Below, piece by piece: positions 1-7,375 of a stretch of DNA of 49,710 nt (the first letter of the stretch is position 1; every line of letters starts with the position of its first letter). The notes below the pieces were generated by a model that saw only the letters and a list, made by a program, of their open reading frames with translations, searched no databases and was not told the DNA's origin. Made by a program: the position numbers and the translations under genes. This stretch comes from Nitrospinota bacterium (GTDB taxonomy: Bacteria > Nitrospinota > Nitrospinia > Nitrospinales > Nitrospinaceae): contig JAOUPX010000009.1 of assembly GCA_029879645.1 (NCBI GenBank), positions 1 to 49,710 on the forward strand. The letters run 5' to 3'.

Positions 1-277
1 CCCAGGAAACCACGACAGAGTTTTCGTAAAAAGCTTTGGAAATAATTGATTCCTTGGGAGAAATGTATTTTGTAATCCGGTGTTGATCTGGACTGTTTTG
101 CCCGGTGACGTAATGGCATATCAGCATTCCTTCGTATAAATCCTCCAGGTAAATACGGACGGAATCGCACCGGTAAATACTTTTCAGATCAGTGGCAAGC
201 AGATGCAGGATTTCAGAAAGATTTTCCTTTCCGAAAGAAGTAAGGAGAGAGCTAAGATTTATAAGAGAGGTTTTCAT
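1..277 (-). CDS. N-terminal fragment of a GAF-domain protein, probably a signalling regulator (runs off left edge)
   Basis: This gene is absent from the ORF track because it has no stop inside the window. Reading the minus strand from the ATG at 277, the frame stays open to base 1 (92 codons), beginning MKTSLINLSSLLTSFGKENL. A Shine-Dalgarno-like AAGGA lies 4 bases before the ATG. The residues form an alpha helix followed by strands typical of the start of a GAF domain (LATDLKSIYRCDSVRIYLED), which usually binds a small ligand at the front of a histidine kinase, diguanylate cyclase or sigma-54 activator. It is divergent from flgB, which has a sigma-54-like promoter, so a sigma-54 enhancer-binding protein is my favoured guess. 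The effector domain lies outside the window, so this cannot be confirmed. Confidence 0.7.
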   Translation of the reverse strand, partial: MKTSLINLSSLLTSFGKENLSEILHLLATDLKSIYRCDSVRIYLEDLYEGMLICHYVTGQNSPDQHRITKYISPKESIISKAFYENSVVVSW

Positions 278-429
278 CTGGTCCTTGTTGAGTAGAAAAT
301 CTACACAATTCTACCTTTTATATATATTTGTGGCAAGTGGTTATAATAATAAAAGGTGTGTCAAAAACGCCGGGACATCAAGGAATAATTTTCCTGATTG
401 TCAAAATATCGGCACCTGTAAAATTCTCT

Positions 430-454
430 GGATTTATTGGAATTCTATAAATCC
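430..454. repeat. Inverted repeat in the divergent flgB promoter region
   Basis: GGATTTAT (430-437) and ATAAATCC (447-454) are perfect 8-base inverted arms separated by 9 bases. The dyad lies about 90 bases upstream of the predicted flgB transcription start, a usual distance for an activator of a sigma-54 promoter. Its role as an operator is inference; AT-rich dyads of this size can also arise by chance. Confidence 0.35.
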
Positions 455-507
455 AATTATTACAATAACTTATGATTATCCAATTTTACTTTAGAATTCG
501 CTCCTGG

Positions 508-523
508 CGGCATAAGTCTTGCT
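508..523 (+). promoter_or_regulatory. Sigma-54 (-24/-12) type promoter upstream of flgB
   Basis: The sequence CGGCAT-AAGTC-TTGCT keeps the invariant GG (509-510) and GC (521-522) exactly 12 bases apart, as in the consensus TGGCAC-N5-TTGCW, with two mismatches. Transcription would start near 533-535, leaving a very short leader containing the TAGGAG ribosome site (535-540) in front of the ATG at 547. RpoN-dependent control of rod genes is well known in polar-flagellate bacteria, which fits. The short leader is the main reason for caution. Confidence 0.5.
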
Positions 524-546
524 GATAAAAGATATAGGAGCTAATT

Positions 547-972
547 ATGTTGATTGACCGGTTATTATTTGCAGATAAAACACCGTTAGTACTGAAAAAG
601 GCGTTGGATTTTCAATCCGAGCGTCATTTGCTGATTTCAAGTAATATCAGTAATATGGATACGCCGGGGTATCAGGCCAAGGATATTGATTTTAAAGGGG
701 CGTTGAGAACCGCTCTGGGAACTGGTGAAGGCCTTGCCATAAGAACCACCAACCGTCATCATATTGGGCCCAATAGCGAGGATATCAAAGGATTGCAGGC
801 TGAGCCATTTGGTGAGCCGGATGCCGCCAAATCCAATGGCAATAATGTTAATATTGATAAGGAAATGATGAAACTGGCTGAAAATCAGATCGCTTACAAT
901 GCTACAATTCAGATGATAAGTAAGCGCACTTCCACCATCAGGGCGGCCATTACCGAAAATGCACAGGGTTAA
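547..972 (+). CDS. flgB: Flagellar basal-body rod protein FlgB
   Basis: FlgB is a proximal rod subunit of the flagellar basal body, exported by the flagellar type III apparatus and assembled in the periplasm with FlgC, FlgF and FliE. The 141-residue length is normal. The signature of the rod/hook family, SNISNMDTPGYQAKDIDF, sits near residues 32-50, and the helical C-terminus (KEMMKLAENQIAYNATIQMI) is typical. An AGGAG site lies 6 bases upstream of the ATG. It is the first gene of a two-gene flagellar unit with fliE; the flgC gene that normally separates the two is not there. Confidence 0.95.
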   Translation: MLIDRLLFADKTPLVLKKALDFQSERHLLISSNISNMDTPGYQAKDIDFKGALRTALGTGEGLAIRTTNRHHIGPNSEDIKGLQAEPFGEPDAAKSNGNNVNIDKEMMKLAENQIAYNATIQMISKRTSTIRAAITENAQG

Positions 973-995
973 TTCAGTGGGGATCAAGGAATTGA

Positions 996-1030
996 CAATG
1001 TATCCTAATCGCAGTAACTTAGGTACATTG
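996..1030 (+). other. Hairpin between flgB and fliE
   Basis: CAATGTATCCTAA (996-1008) and TTAGGTACATTG (1019-1030) pair over 12 positions with a single bulged base and a 10-base loop. There is no T-run after it and it sits between two genes of one unit, so it is more likely an RNA-stability or processing element than a terminator. It occupies the place where flgC would be expected. Confidence 0.5.
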
Positions 1031-1044
1031 AATGAGCAGGTGTC

Positions 1045-1365
1045 ATGGAAGATATAACTATAAAAACACAATTGAAAACCGCCCTCAATCCGGGATTGTC
1101 CCCTGCCCAGAATCAGGCGGGTCTTGTTCCTGCTGGAAAAGCGGGTCCGTCTTTTGCTGAAACTTTGACCAAATCGATTGAAGAGGTCAATCATCTGCAA
1201 AAAGAAGCGGATCAAGCTATTGAAAAGCTGGCTTCCGGGGAATCTCAGAATATCCATGGAGCCATGCTGGCTGTAAACAAGGCAGACACTGCCTTCCGAA
1301 TGACCATGCAGGTACGTAATAAAATTGTGGAAGCTTACCAGGAAGTTATGCGTATGCAGGTGTAA
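1045..1365 (+). CDS. fliE: Flagellar hook-basal body complex protein FliE
   Basis: FliE joins the MS ring (FliF) to the proximal rod and is needed for export of the other rod proteins. The product has 106 residues, the usual size. The conserved part runs from SFAETLTKSIEEVN (about residue 36) through the C-terminal helix AFRMTMQVRNKIVEAYQEVMRMQV, which is diagnostic. Translation starts at the ATG after a GAGCAGG site. A strong terminator follows directly, so fliF and the export genes that often come after fliE are not in this operon. Confidence 0.95.
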   Translation: MEDITIKTQLKTALNPGLSPAQNQAGLVPAGKAGPSFAETLTKSIEEVNHLQKEADQAIEKLASGESQNIHGAMLAVNKADTAFRMTMQVRNKIVEAYQEVMRMQV

Positions 1366-1397
1366 TTCCCCCTGTTTCCAAACTAATCATAAAATTT

Positions 1398-1422
1398 CCC
1401 GGATTTTTCCGGGTTTTTTTTT
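1398..1422 (+). terminator. Rho-independent terminator after fliE
   Basis: A perfect 6-bp stem CCCGGA/TCCGGG with a TTTT loop (1398-1413) is followed by nine T residues (1414-1422). It ends the flgB-fliE unit. Confidence 0.9.
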
Positions 1423-1445
1423 GCCTTCCGCCTGGGCCAATCCAG

Positions 1446-1476
1446 TTGACATGATTAATCAATTGGAGGATATTAA
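1446..1476 (+). promoter_or_regulatory. Candidate sigma-70 promoter for the SmbP-like gene
   Basis: A perfect -35 box TTGACA (1446-1451) is followed by TATTAA (1471-1476) at a long 19-base spacing, or by GATATT at 17 bases. A start point near 1483 would give a leader of about 60 bases before the ATG at 1543. The -35 is convincing; the -10 assignment is uncertain. Confidence 0.45.
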
Positions 1477-1542
1477 TTCTCAGTAAGCAGGTCAATTACA
1501 ATACTTTTTGATCCGCAAAGTTGGGTCACGGAGGTTAAGAAT

Positions 1543-1947
1543 ATGAAACGCGTTACCATTGGAATTTTATTGTCAGGATTGCTGATATTGCTCGCCTCGA
1601 ATCCATTATGGGCTCAGGCGGGTGGGCATGCCAGTGTCGGCTTGGGGCATGGTGAAGAGGGCTATTTGCATCTTCAGGAAATGATCAAGCATTTTGAATT
1701 CAGTTTGAAAATGGACGATGCCTCACCCGAACTGAAAATGCATGGTGGAGAAGCACTGAAACATGCCCAGGAGGCGCTCAAGCACTATGATGCGGCGCTG
1801 ACCCACGCCTCAGAATCATTGGGCCGTCCGGCGGGAAATCCCATGATGGGCGGATCGGGTGGCGATCACAGCCATGAGGGTTCTGAACATGAACCTGAAG
1901 GTTCTCATGGTGGGCCGGAAATGGAAATGCCAGAGGGTTCCCACTGA
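1543..1947 (+). CDS. SmbP-like exported His-rich small metal-binding protein
   Basis: The 134-residue product begins with a clear signal peptide (MKRVTIGILLSGLLILLA, cleavage probably after NPLWA), so the mature protein is periplasmic. The middle part is an amphipathic helix with repeated units of the form HAQEALKHYDAALTHA, and the tail is flexible and rich in His, Glu and Gly (GGDHSHEGSEHEPEGSHGG). This resembles SmbP, a periplasmic copper- and metal-binding helical protein first described in Nitrosomonas europaea. A strong GGAGG site precedes the ATG. The likely role is buffering of copper or other divalent metal. It is a stand-alone gene with its own promoter, convergent with the rhodanese gene. 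Family membership is judged by pattern, not by alignment. Confidence 0.65.
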   Translation: MKRVTIGILLSGLLILLASNPLWAQAGGHASVGLGHGEEGYLHLQEMIKHFEFSLKMDDASPELKMHGGEALKHAQEALKHYDAALTHASESLGRPAGNPMMGGSGGDHSHEGSEHEPEGSHGGPEMEMPEGSH

Positions 1948-1959
1948 CCGTTTACTGTG

Positions 1960-2904
1960 TCAGGACTCTATTGGCAGTTTGGGGTTATGGCTCCAATCCC
2001 ACCATGAACCATCATAATTCCGGACTTTGAACCCGAGATAACGGAATACAAAAAAGGCCATTGCCGACCGCACCCCTCCGGTGCAGTACACCACGATTTC
2101 CTGGTTAGGGCGTATACCTTTAGAACTTAATATAGAATCCATCGATTTGATCGGCTTCAGGTTTCCGTTCGCTTCGAAAAACTCCCGCCAATCGATATGA
2201 ATGGCCCCCGGGATATGGCCGCCTCTGGAAGAACCATAGGGTGTCGCTCCGTCATATTCGTGTTGTTCTCGATTATCTATGACAACAATGTCATCCGATT
2301 TTAAACGGCGTAATATCCAGTTCTGATCTGCTAGAATATCTTCATTAAATTTGATGTCAGACGCTTTCAGAAGGGCAGGCTTGGGATCGTTTCCAAAACC
2401 TCGCTCAACTGACATTCCTGTTTTTTCCCATTCCTGAAGCCCGCCTTTTAATAAAGCGACCCGTTTGAAACCGTAAAACTCAAACATCCAGAAAAATCGC
2501 CCATCGGTCCGCCATTTATCCTCTGGATCACCATATATAACAATAGCTTTTTGGTAATCGGCACCTAGCACGCGAAGTTTGTGCGCAATGAAATCCTTGT
2601 CCCGATTGATCTGGCCGGGAATACCTCCGGCTCGTATGGTAAATTCTTCCCAGTCGTTCAAATTGATTGCTCCGGGAATATGTCCGGCAAGAAATTTCCA
2701 TGAAGACCGGGCATCAATCAAAACAACCTGACTCCCGGGGAGATTTTGCAGATTTTTGACGGTGATAAGGGGGGCGAAATCGGGGCTTGGAAAAGCCGGT
2801 TGAAGAGGTCCTATTAACCCAAAAAACAGGATAGAAACCCTTAGTAAATGGGCCTTTATTTTCCTTGACAAAATGCGGTTTAGACTTGTACTATCATGCT
2901 TCAT
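1960..2904 (-). CDS. Exported thiosulfate sulfurtransferase with two rhodanese domains
   Basis: The product carries two rhodanese domains. The first (VVLIDARSSWKFLAGHIPGAINL onward) has no cysteine in its active loop (IYGDPEDKWRT), as usual for the structural half. The second ends with the catalytic loop VVYCTGGVRSA, where the Cys would carry the persulfide during sulfur transfer from thiosulfate or a similar donor to a thiophilic acceptor. I chose the internal ATG at 2904 rather than the track start at 2985 because it gives a signal peptide (HLLRVSILFFGLIGPLQPAFPS), which points to the periplasm. No clear Shine-Dalgarno supports either start. The gene converges on the SmbP-like gene with 12 bases between them. 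Confidence 0.8.
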   Translation of the reverse strand: MKHDSTSLNRILSRKIKAHLLRVSILFFGLIGPLQPAFPSPDFAPLITVKNLQNLPGSQVVLIDARSSWKFLAGHIPGAINLNDWEEFTIRAGGIPGQINRDKDFIAHKLRVLGADYQKAIVIYGDPEDKWRTDGRFFWMFEFYGFKRVALLKGGLQEWEKTGMSVERGFGNDPKPALLKASDIKFNEDILADQNWILRRLKSDDIVVIDNREQHEYDGATPYGSSRGGHIPGAIHIDWREFFEANGNLKPIKSMDSILSSKGIRPNQEIVVYCTGGVRSAMAFFVFRYLGFKVRNYDGSWWDWSHNPKLPIES

Positions 2905-3086
2905 TTTTTGACCCCGGGCCTTGAAGTATGTTGTTTTTTTTCGGCAAATAATCCGAAATTTCCCGGTTCCCCACCCACCCAGCAAGAATTAGAGATTGAT
3001 TGGCAGGGAAAAGCCGGACGCAGTTTTTAAAGCCTTTGTTTATAAGAATATTTTTAAAGGGTCTGGATTCAAAAATCTTTACTTTC

Positions 3087-3119
3087 CCTGATAATACACG
3101 GGTCCTCCCCGGTATCAGG
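3087..3119. other. Imperfect hairpin upstream of the acidic membrane protein gene
   Basis: CCTGATA (3087-3093) and TATCAGG (3113-3119) pair, and inner CGGG/CCCG can extend the stem around a short loop. TATAAT at 3146-3151 lies just downstream, so on the + strand the element is upstream of that possible -10 box and could be an operator. No function can be assigned. Confidence 0.3.
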
Positions 3120-3177
3120 AAATGATTTGATTAATTTTTGGGCACTATAATTCGCCAAAAGCCCGCTTGGGGAAACT

Positions 3178-4026
3178 ATGACAAACGAACAGGATAAGGA
3201 TAATTCATCTCCGGCAGATCGGTTGGATCAGATTAAACAGGAATCTCAGGAAGATGCAAGCTCCTATTATGCTCAGGGTAAATCGGAAGATGACGCTATG
3301 ACTGAAGAAGATTTCAACAAACCGGTTCCGCCAGTGGACGAAGAAAAAGAAGAAATGAATCTCATGAAAGCTATGGCTTATCTGGGATTTGGTATGGGCG
3401 CCCTTGCAATTATCGTTATTCTGTTTTTCCTCCGCGACCTCAATCATAAGGTTGGAGATGTAGACGCCGCAGTGGGTACTTTGGAAGAAAAATTTGGTCC
3501 GCTTAAAAAAGAGGTGGATGAAAGTCTGGCCAAAGTTAATGCCGATGTTTCTCAGTTAAAAGACCGGTTTGGTAATTACGAACGCCAAGCAGCAGTGACC
3601 GAACTCAAACGCGCACTGGTGGCGATTCAGACAGTTACTGAAAATACAGGCCCAGATGTCAAAGCAAAATCCGGCCAGGTCGTTGCAAGCATTGAAAACC
3701 TATTGAGAGAATTGGGCGCTGAAATACCCGGAACCACATCGGCCTCAGGAGCCGTGGCTCCGATACCCGCGCCCGCCGCAGGTACTCCGGCAACGGAAGA
3801 AAAGCCCTTTGAAATCATCCTGGATCAACCCGCAACCGAGCCTGCCCCAACGGCAGATGCCCATCCTGCGGAAGAGCCGGTTGCTGAACAAGCTCCACCC
3901 GCCGAGGAGGCGCCAGCTGAAGAGGCACCTGCGGAAGAAGCGCCTTCTGCCGAAGAACCCGCGGACGAAGCCGCTGGTGCTGAAGGCGATGGGTCCGATG
4001 ATGAAGAGGATGAAGAGGACGAATAA
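3178..4026 (+). CDS. Hypothetical membrane-anchored coiled-coil protein with acidic Ala/Pro/Glu-rich tail
   Basis: I do not recognise a family. The 282 residues comprise a charged N-terminal stretch of about 60 residues, one transmembrane helix (AMAYLGFGMGALAIIVILFFL, about residues 65-85), a heptad-like helical region (about 88-135, VGTLEEKFGPLKKEVDESLAKV), a helical segment to about 185, and a low-complexity tail with repeats of PAEEAPAEEAPAEE that ends in DDEEDEEDE. With one membrane span and a long N-terminal acidic region, it probably sits in the inner membrane with the coiled coil and tail in the periplasm. A similar DEE-rich ending occurs on the octaheme cytochrome in this window. It is a single-gene unit closed by a strong terminator. 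Confidence 0.75.
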   Translation: MTNEQDKDNSSPADRLDQIKQESQEDASSYYAQGKSEDDAMTEEDFNKPVPPVDEEKEEMNLMKAMAYLGFGMGALAIIVILFFLRDLNHKVGDVDAAVGTLEEKFGPLKKEVDESLAKVNADVSQLKDRFGNYERQAAVTELKRALVAIQTVTENTGPDVKAKSGQVVASIENLLRELGAEIPGTTSASGAVAPIPAPAAGTPATEEKPFEIILDQPATEPAPTADAHPAEEPVAEQAPPAEEAPAEEAPAEEAPSAEEPADEAAGAEGDGSDDEEDEEDE

Positions 4027-4042
4027 TTTCTTTTGAATTCCG

Positions 4043-4081
4043 GGCCTGAGACCTTATAAGGGTCTCAGGCCTTATTTATTT
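4043..4081 (+). terminator. Terminator after the acidic membrane protein
   Basis: A perfect 11-bp stem GGCCTGAGACC/GGTCTCAGGCC (4043-4053 and 4061-4071) with a 7-base loop is followed by TTATTTATTT. The T-run is interrupted, but the stem is strong. Confidence 0.8.
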
Positions 4082-4102
4082 GAACCGCTTTGGAATTCCG
4101 CC

Positions 4103-4417
4103 ATGCCTGTAAAATTTATAGTCATTCTTATTCTAGCTACGTTCATTGCCATATTTGCTGTAAAAAATCTGGAGCCTGTTGAAGTCAGTTTTTACGATGT
4201 TTATTTCAACTCTCATAATGTCCAAATCCCTTTATTTATAGTAATTATGGTTTCTATGGGGTTTGGCTTTTTCCTTGGTTGGTTTGATGGCTGGATTGCA
4301 AAAGTTAAACTGAAAAATCATATCCGCAAGCAGGATAAAACCATCCATTCTCTCAATCAGCAAATAGACCAGTTAAGCAAACCGTCTCTTCCTGAATACA
4401 ATCCTTCTAAGAAGTAA
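4103..4417 (+). CDS. lapA: LapA-domain (DUF1049) inner-membrane protein
   Basis: The 104-residue protein has two transmembrane helices (VKFIVILILATFIAIFAV near residues 3-20 and IPLFIVIMVSMGFGFFLGWF near 42-61), the motif AVKNLEPVEVSF between them, and a cytosolic helical tail. This is the layout of LapA, which in enterobacteria acts with LapB to control LpxC turnover and lipopolysaccharide assembly. Here it stands alone, 22 bases before the dioxygenase gene, and no lapB is in view. Family assignment is good; a role in LPS control is transferred from E. coli. Confidence 0.75.
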   Translation: MPVKFIVILILATFIAIFAVKNLEPVEVSFYDVYFNSHNVQIPLFIVIMVSMGFGFFLGWFDGWIAKVKLKNHIRKQDKTIHSLNQQIDQLSKPSLPEYNPSKK

Positions 4418-4439
4418 ATTCTTTTTTTCGTCTTTTATT

Positions 4440-5204
4440 ATGTATCCCAAATTGCTTTCACAGCAACAATGCAAGGATTTTGACAGGGACGGGTTTCTTT
4501 TAATCCGAAAGCCTTTTGAGTCCGGTGAAATCAGCCAAATTGTGTCCTGGGTGGATGAGGTTCAGGATTATCCGGAAGTTCCCGGCAAGCACATGATGTA
4601 TTTCGAGAACAGTATTAAGAATCCGGATCGGAGAATTTTACAACGGATGGAAAATGTCTACGAATATCATGATGGGTTTCATAAGCTGTTTGACAGTGAA
4701 AATGTTAAGGGATTGGTATCAGATTTATTCGGTGAACCTTCGGTTTTGTTTAAAGACAAGATTAACTTCAAGCTCCCCGGAGGAAGTGGTTTCGACTGGC
4801 ACCAAGACCAGCAGGCGGGATGGTGGGTTTATGCAAAGATTTTTATTACGGCCCTTATTTGCATTGATCGGGTTACACCTGATAATGGGCCTCTTGAATT
4901 GGCCGCCGGGCATCATAAACAGGGACTCATTGGGAAAGAATGGGAACCGCTAAATGATGAAAACATGAAAGAAATGAGTTTTGAATCCATGATGCTTGAG
5001 CCAGGGGATATGGTGTTTTTCGACTCTTTCGTTCCCCACGGTTCGGGACCTAACCTGACCGACCAGTCCCGGCGCGTTCTCTATATCACCTATAACAAGC
5101 TTTCAGAAGGGGAGCACCGAAAGCAGTATTACGCCGACAAGCGAAAAAACTTCCCCCCCGATTGCGAACGTGATCCGGAAAAAGAATATAAGTTTCGGGT
5201 TTAG
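4440..5204 (+). CDS. Phytanoyl-CoA dioxygenase family Fe(II)/2-oxoglutarate enzyme
   Basis: The protein (254 residues) has the double-stranded beta-helix signature of PhyH-type oxygenases: the metal-binding HxD in GFDWHQDQQ (about residues 118-126), the distal His in FVPHGSGPN (about residue 200), and the 2-oxoglutarate-binding Arg in RRVLYITYN. It should hydroxylate a small substrate using O2 and 2-oxoglutarate in the cytosol. The C-terminus (YADKRKNFPPDCERDP) resembles homologues annotated as 2-aminoethylphosphonate dioxygenase (PhnY), but no PhnZ partner is nearby, so the substrate is unknown. It converges on aguA, and the two stop codons overlap. Confidence 0.8.
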   Translation: MYPKLLSQQQCKDFDRDGFLLIRKPFESGEISQIVSWVDEVQDYPEVPGKHMMYFENSIKNPDRRILQRMENVYEYHDGFHKLFDSENVKGLVSDLFGEPSVLFKDKINFKLPGGSGFDWHQDQQAGWWVYAKIFITALICIDRVTPDNGPLELAAGHHKQGLIGKEWEPLNDENMKEMSFESMMLEPGDMVFFDSFVPHGSGPNLTDQSRRVLYITYNKLSEGEHRKQYYADKRKNFPPDCERDPEKEYKFRV

Positions 5205-6262
5205 TTTCCGGCCCGGGGTTGTTGCTGGGTGACGCAGTGAATAGCTCCCAATCCCCAAATAAAAGTTTCGCAGGGAATTCCTACAATTTCCCGATCCGCA
5301 AAAAATCTTTTTAAGATGTATCTGGCAACATCATCATTGGAGTGATTGTAAGTGGGTAACAGAATTGCCCTATTGCCGATATAGAAATTGGCATAACTTG
5401 CCGGCAATCTTTCTTTATCTCCCTCGATGCGGCCTGGCATGGGAAGCCTGACAATGTTCAGGGGTTTACCGTTGGTATCTCTGTATGACTCAAGGATTTT
5501 CAGATTTTCTTTGAGGCAGGCATGGTTGGGGTCTGATGAATCATCCACCCATGAGCAAAGAACGGTATTGGGGTTAACAAAACGGACCAGATTATCGATA
5601 TGTCCGTCGGTATCGTCACCTTCAATATTTCCCTGGCACCAGATGACATCCTCGACACCCAGATAGTGTCTTAAATAGGATTCCATATCAGTTTTTCCCA
5701 AGGCATTGTTGCGATTGGGATTTAACAGGCATTGTTCGGTTGTAATGCATATGCCCTGGCCATTAACCTCTATAGCCCCGCCTTCCAGAATAATACCGGG
5801 TTCGAAAGCTTCTATTTCTAACAGGTTCGTTATGGTTCGGCTCACCCGGATATCCATATCCCAAGAGTATTTTTCTCCCCATGAATTGAATTTCCAAAGG
5901 TTGGCCGCCACCTCCCGATTTCCGGAAGTGGTTTCACGGACCAGAAAGTTGGGACCATAATCGCGCATCCATGCATCGTTTGTGGGTATGAAATGTATAG
6001 TTATATTTTGAAAGTTTACGGGATTATTCTTAATAAATTTATTTAATTTTAGCGCGGCTGATTCATGATTTACCAGCAGATGGACTTTTTCCCCTTTGGA
6101 AAGAGCATTAATCATCTGTATGTAGACAGCCTCGATTTTAGACATATCCTGCCCCGGCCAGGTTGCAGGATTATGCGGCCAGGACAACCAGGTGGCGGAG
6201 TGAGGTTCCCATTCGGCTGGCATGCGGAAACCGAGATCTGCGGGAGAAGGTTTAGATATCAT
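5201..6262 (-). CDS. aguA: Agmatine deiminase AguA
   Basis: AguA hydrolyses agmatine to N-carbamoylputrescine and ammonia, the first step of the agmatine route to putrescine. Family motifs are all present: FRMPAEWEPH near the start, WMRDYGPNF, EGGAIEVNGQG, GDDTDGHIDNLVRF, and the catalytic Cys near the C-terminus in GAIHCVTQQQP. I start at the ATG at 6262, which overlaps the end of aguB by 11 bases and leaves the normal N-terminus; the track start at 6301 adds 13 non-conserved residues and lies further inside aguB. Length is about 353 residues, as expected. It is translationally coupled to aguB. Confidence 0.93.
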   Translation of the reverse strand: MISKPSPADLGFRMPAEWEPHSATWLSWPHNPATWPGQDMSKIEAVYIQMINALSKGEKVHLLVNHESAALKLNKFIKNNPVNFQNITIHFIPTNDAWMRDYGPNFLVRETTSGNREVAANLWKFNSWGEKYSWDMDIRVSRTITNLLEIEAFEPGIILEGGAIEVNGQGICITTEQCLLNPNRNNALGKTDMESYLRHYLGVEDVIWCQGNIEGDDTDGHIDNLVRFVNPNTVLCSWVDDSSDPNHACLKENLKILESYRDTNGKPLNIVRLPMPGRIEGDKERLPASYANFYIGNRAILLPTYNHSNDDVARYILKRFFADREIVGIPCETFIWGLGAIHCVTQQQPRAGN

Positions 6263-7142
6263 TCTGGTCAATAAATAAACGGGTAAGATTTTGATAGGCA
6301 TCGACCCGGCGGTCGCGGAGAAAAGGCCAGGCCTGACGGGTTTTTTCGATCATACTCAGATCGCAGTCTACCACCAGTATTTCGGGTTCTTTAGATGAAG
6401 CTTCAGCAAGAATCTCTCCGAAGGGATCGCTCACAAAAGAGCCTCCCCAAAAATTGATTTGATCCTCTTGCCCCACACGGTTGACCGCTACGGTAAACAC
6501 CCCGTTTGCAATACTATGAGCTCTCTGTATGGTTTTCCAGGCCTGGGCCTGTTTTGGAGCGACCGATTCATCGAATGATTGGTAACCGATGGCAGTGGGA
6601 TAAAACAGAAACTGGGCGCCTGAAAGCGCCGTCAACCGGGCGGCCTCTGGAAACCACTGATCCCAGCAAATCAGAACCCCCACTTTTCCAAACCGTGTGG
6701 GGATCGTCTTGAATCCTGTGTCGCCTGGCGTAAAATAAAATTTCTCATAAAAACCCGGGTCATCTGGAATATGCATTTTACGGTAGCGACCGGCAATAGA
6801 GCCGTCGGCATCCACGACCACAGCTGTATTGTGATAAATACCCGATGAACGCTTCTCAAATAAGGGGAGGATGAGCACCACTCCCAATTCTGAAGCTAAT
6901 CGAGACATTGAATTCGTTGCCGGGCCGGGAATTTCTTCAGCCAGTTGGAAGTTTGCATGGTCTTCTGTCTTACAGAAATAAGGCGTCTGGAAAAGCTCCT
7001 GAAGGCATATGATTTGCGCTCCTTGGCCGGCCGCCTGACGGATTCCCTGTTCTGTCGATTTTCGGTTGATCTCCGCGTCAGGCCCACAGCCCATTTGGAT
7101 TAAACCTATTCGAACGATTTCCTTGTTGGTATTAGAGTCCAT
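6252..7142 (-). CDS. aguB: N-carbamoylputrescine amidase AguB
   Basis: AguB is a nitrilase-fold amidohydrolase that converts N-carbamoylputrescine to putrescine, CO2 and ammonia. The catalytic triad is visible: Glu in CLQELFQTPYF, Lys in YRKMHIPDD and Cys in VLICWDQWFPE. The 296-residue length and the motif GFYEKFYFTPGDTGF are typical of the AguB subfamily. It is the first gene of the aguB-aguA operon; together they form a complete agmatine-to-putrescine module, implying a supply of agmatine from arginine decarboxylase elsewhere. There is no Shine-Dalgarno before the ATG. Confidence 0.93.
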   Translation of the reverse strand: MDSNTNKEIVRIGLIQMGCGPDAEINRKSTEQGIRQAAGQGAQIICLQELFQTPYFCKTEDHANFQLAEEIPGPATNSMSRLASELGVVLILPLFEKRSSGIYHNTAVVVDADGSIAGRYRKMHIPDDPGFYEKFYFTPGDTGFKTIPTRFGKVGVLICWDQWFPEAARLTALSGAQFLFYPTAIGYQSFDESVAPKQAQAWKTIQRAHSIANGVFTVAVNRVGQEDQINFWGGSFVSDPFGEILAEASSKEPEILVVDCDLSMIEKTRQAWPFLRDRRVDAYQNLTRLFIDQNDI

Positions 7143-7375
7143 AATTTATTAGAATAAGCGATTCAGAAGCGGTTGAATTGGTTTGGGAGTATATGTGAAC
7201 TTTAGGTCTTCGGCAATCAATATTCCTCTGCTGGAAAGATAGACAGATAGAATTTATCTGATCTTACATTTTATGTTAATATTCAATGAGTTATGACTTC
7301 CCGACCATGGGCGGTTGCCCTGGTTTGGTTCAATATTTTAAAAAAAACTGAATTTTAAAAAGTTGGTACATTTTT

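Noticed and set aside
192-494. Track ORF of 100 residues at the left edge
   Set aside because: It overlaps the minus-strand GAF gene and the flgB promoter region, has no recognisable domain and has low-complexity composition.
637-1257. 206-residue minus-strand ORF over flgB and fliE
   Set aside because: It is a shadow of two well-identified genes on the other strand.
3880-3965. Repetitive GAAGAGGC-type DNA as a possible satellite or CRISPR-like repeat
   Set aside because: It is coding repetition (PAEE/APAEE) in frame in the acidic tail of the membrane protein, without spacers.
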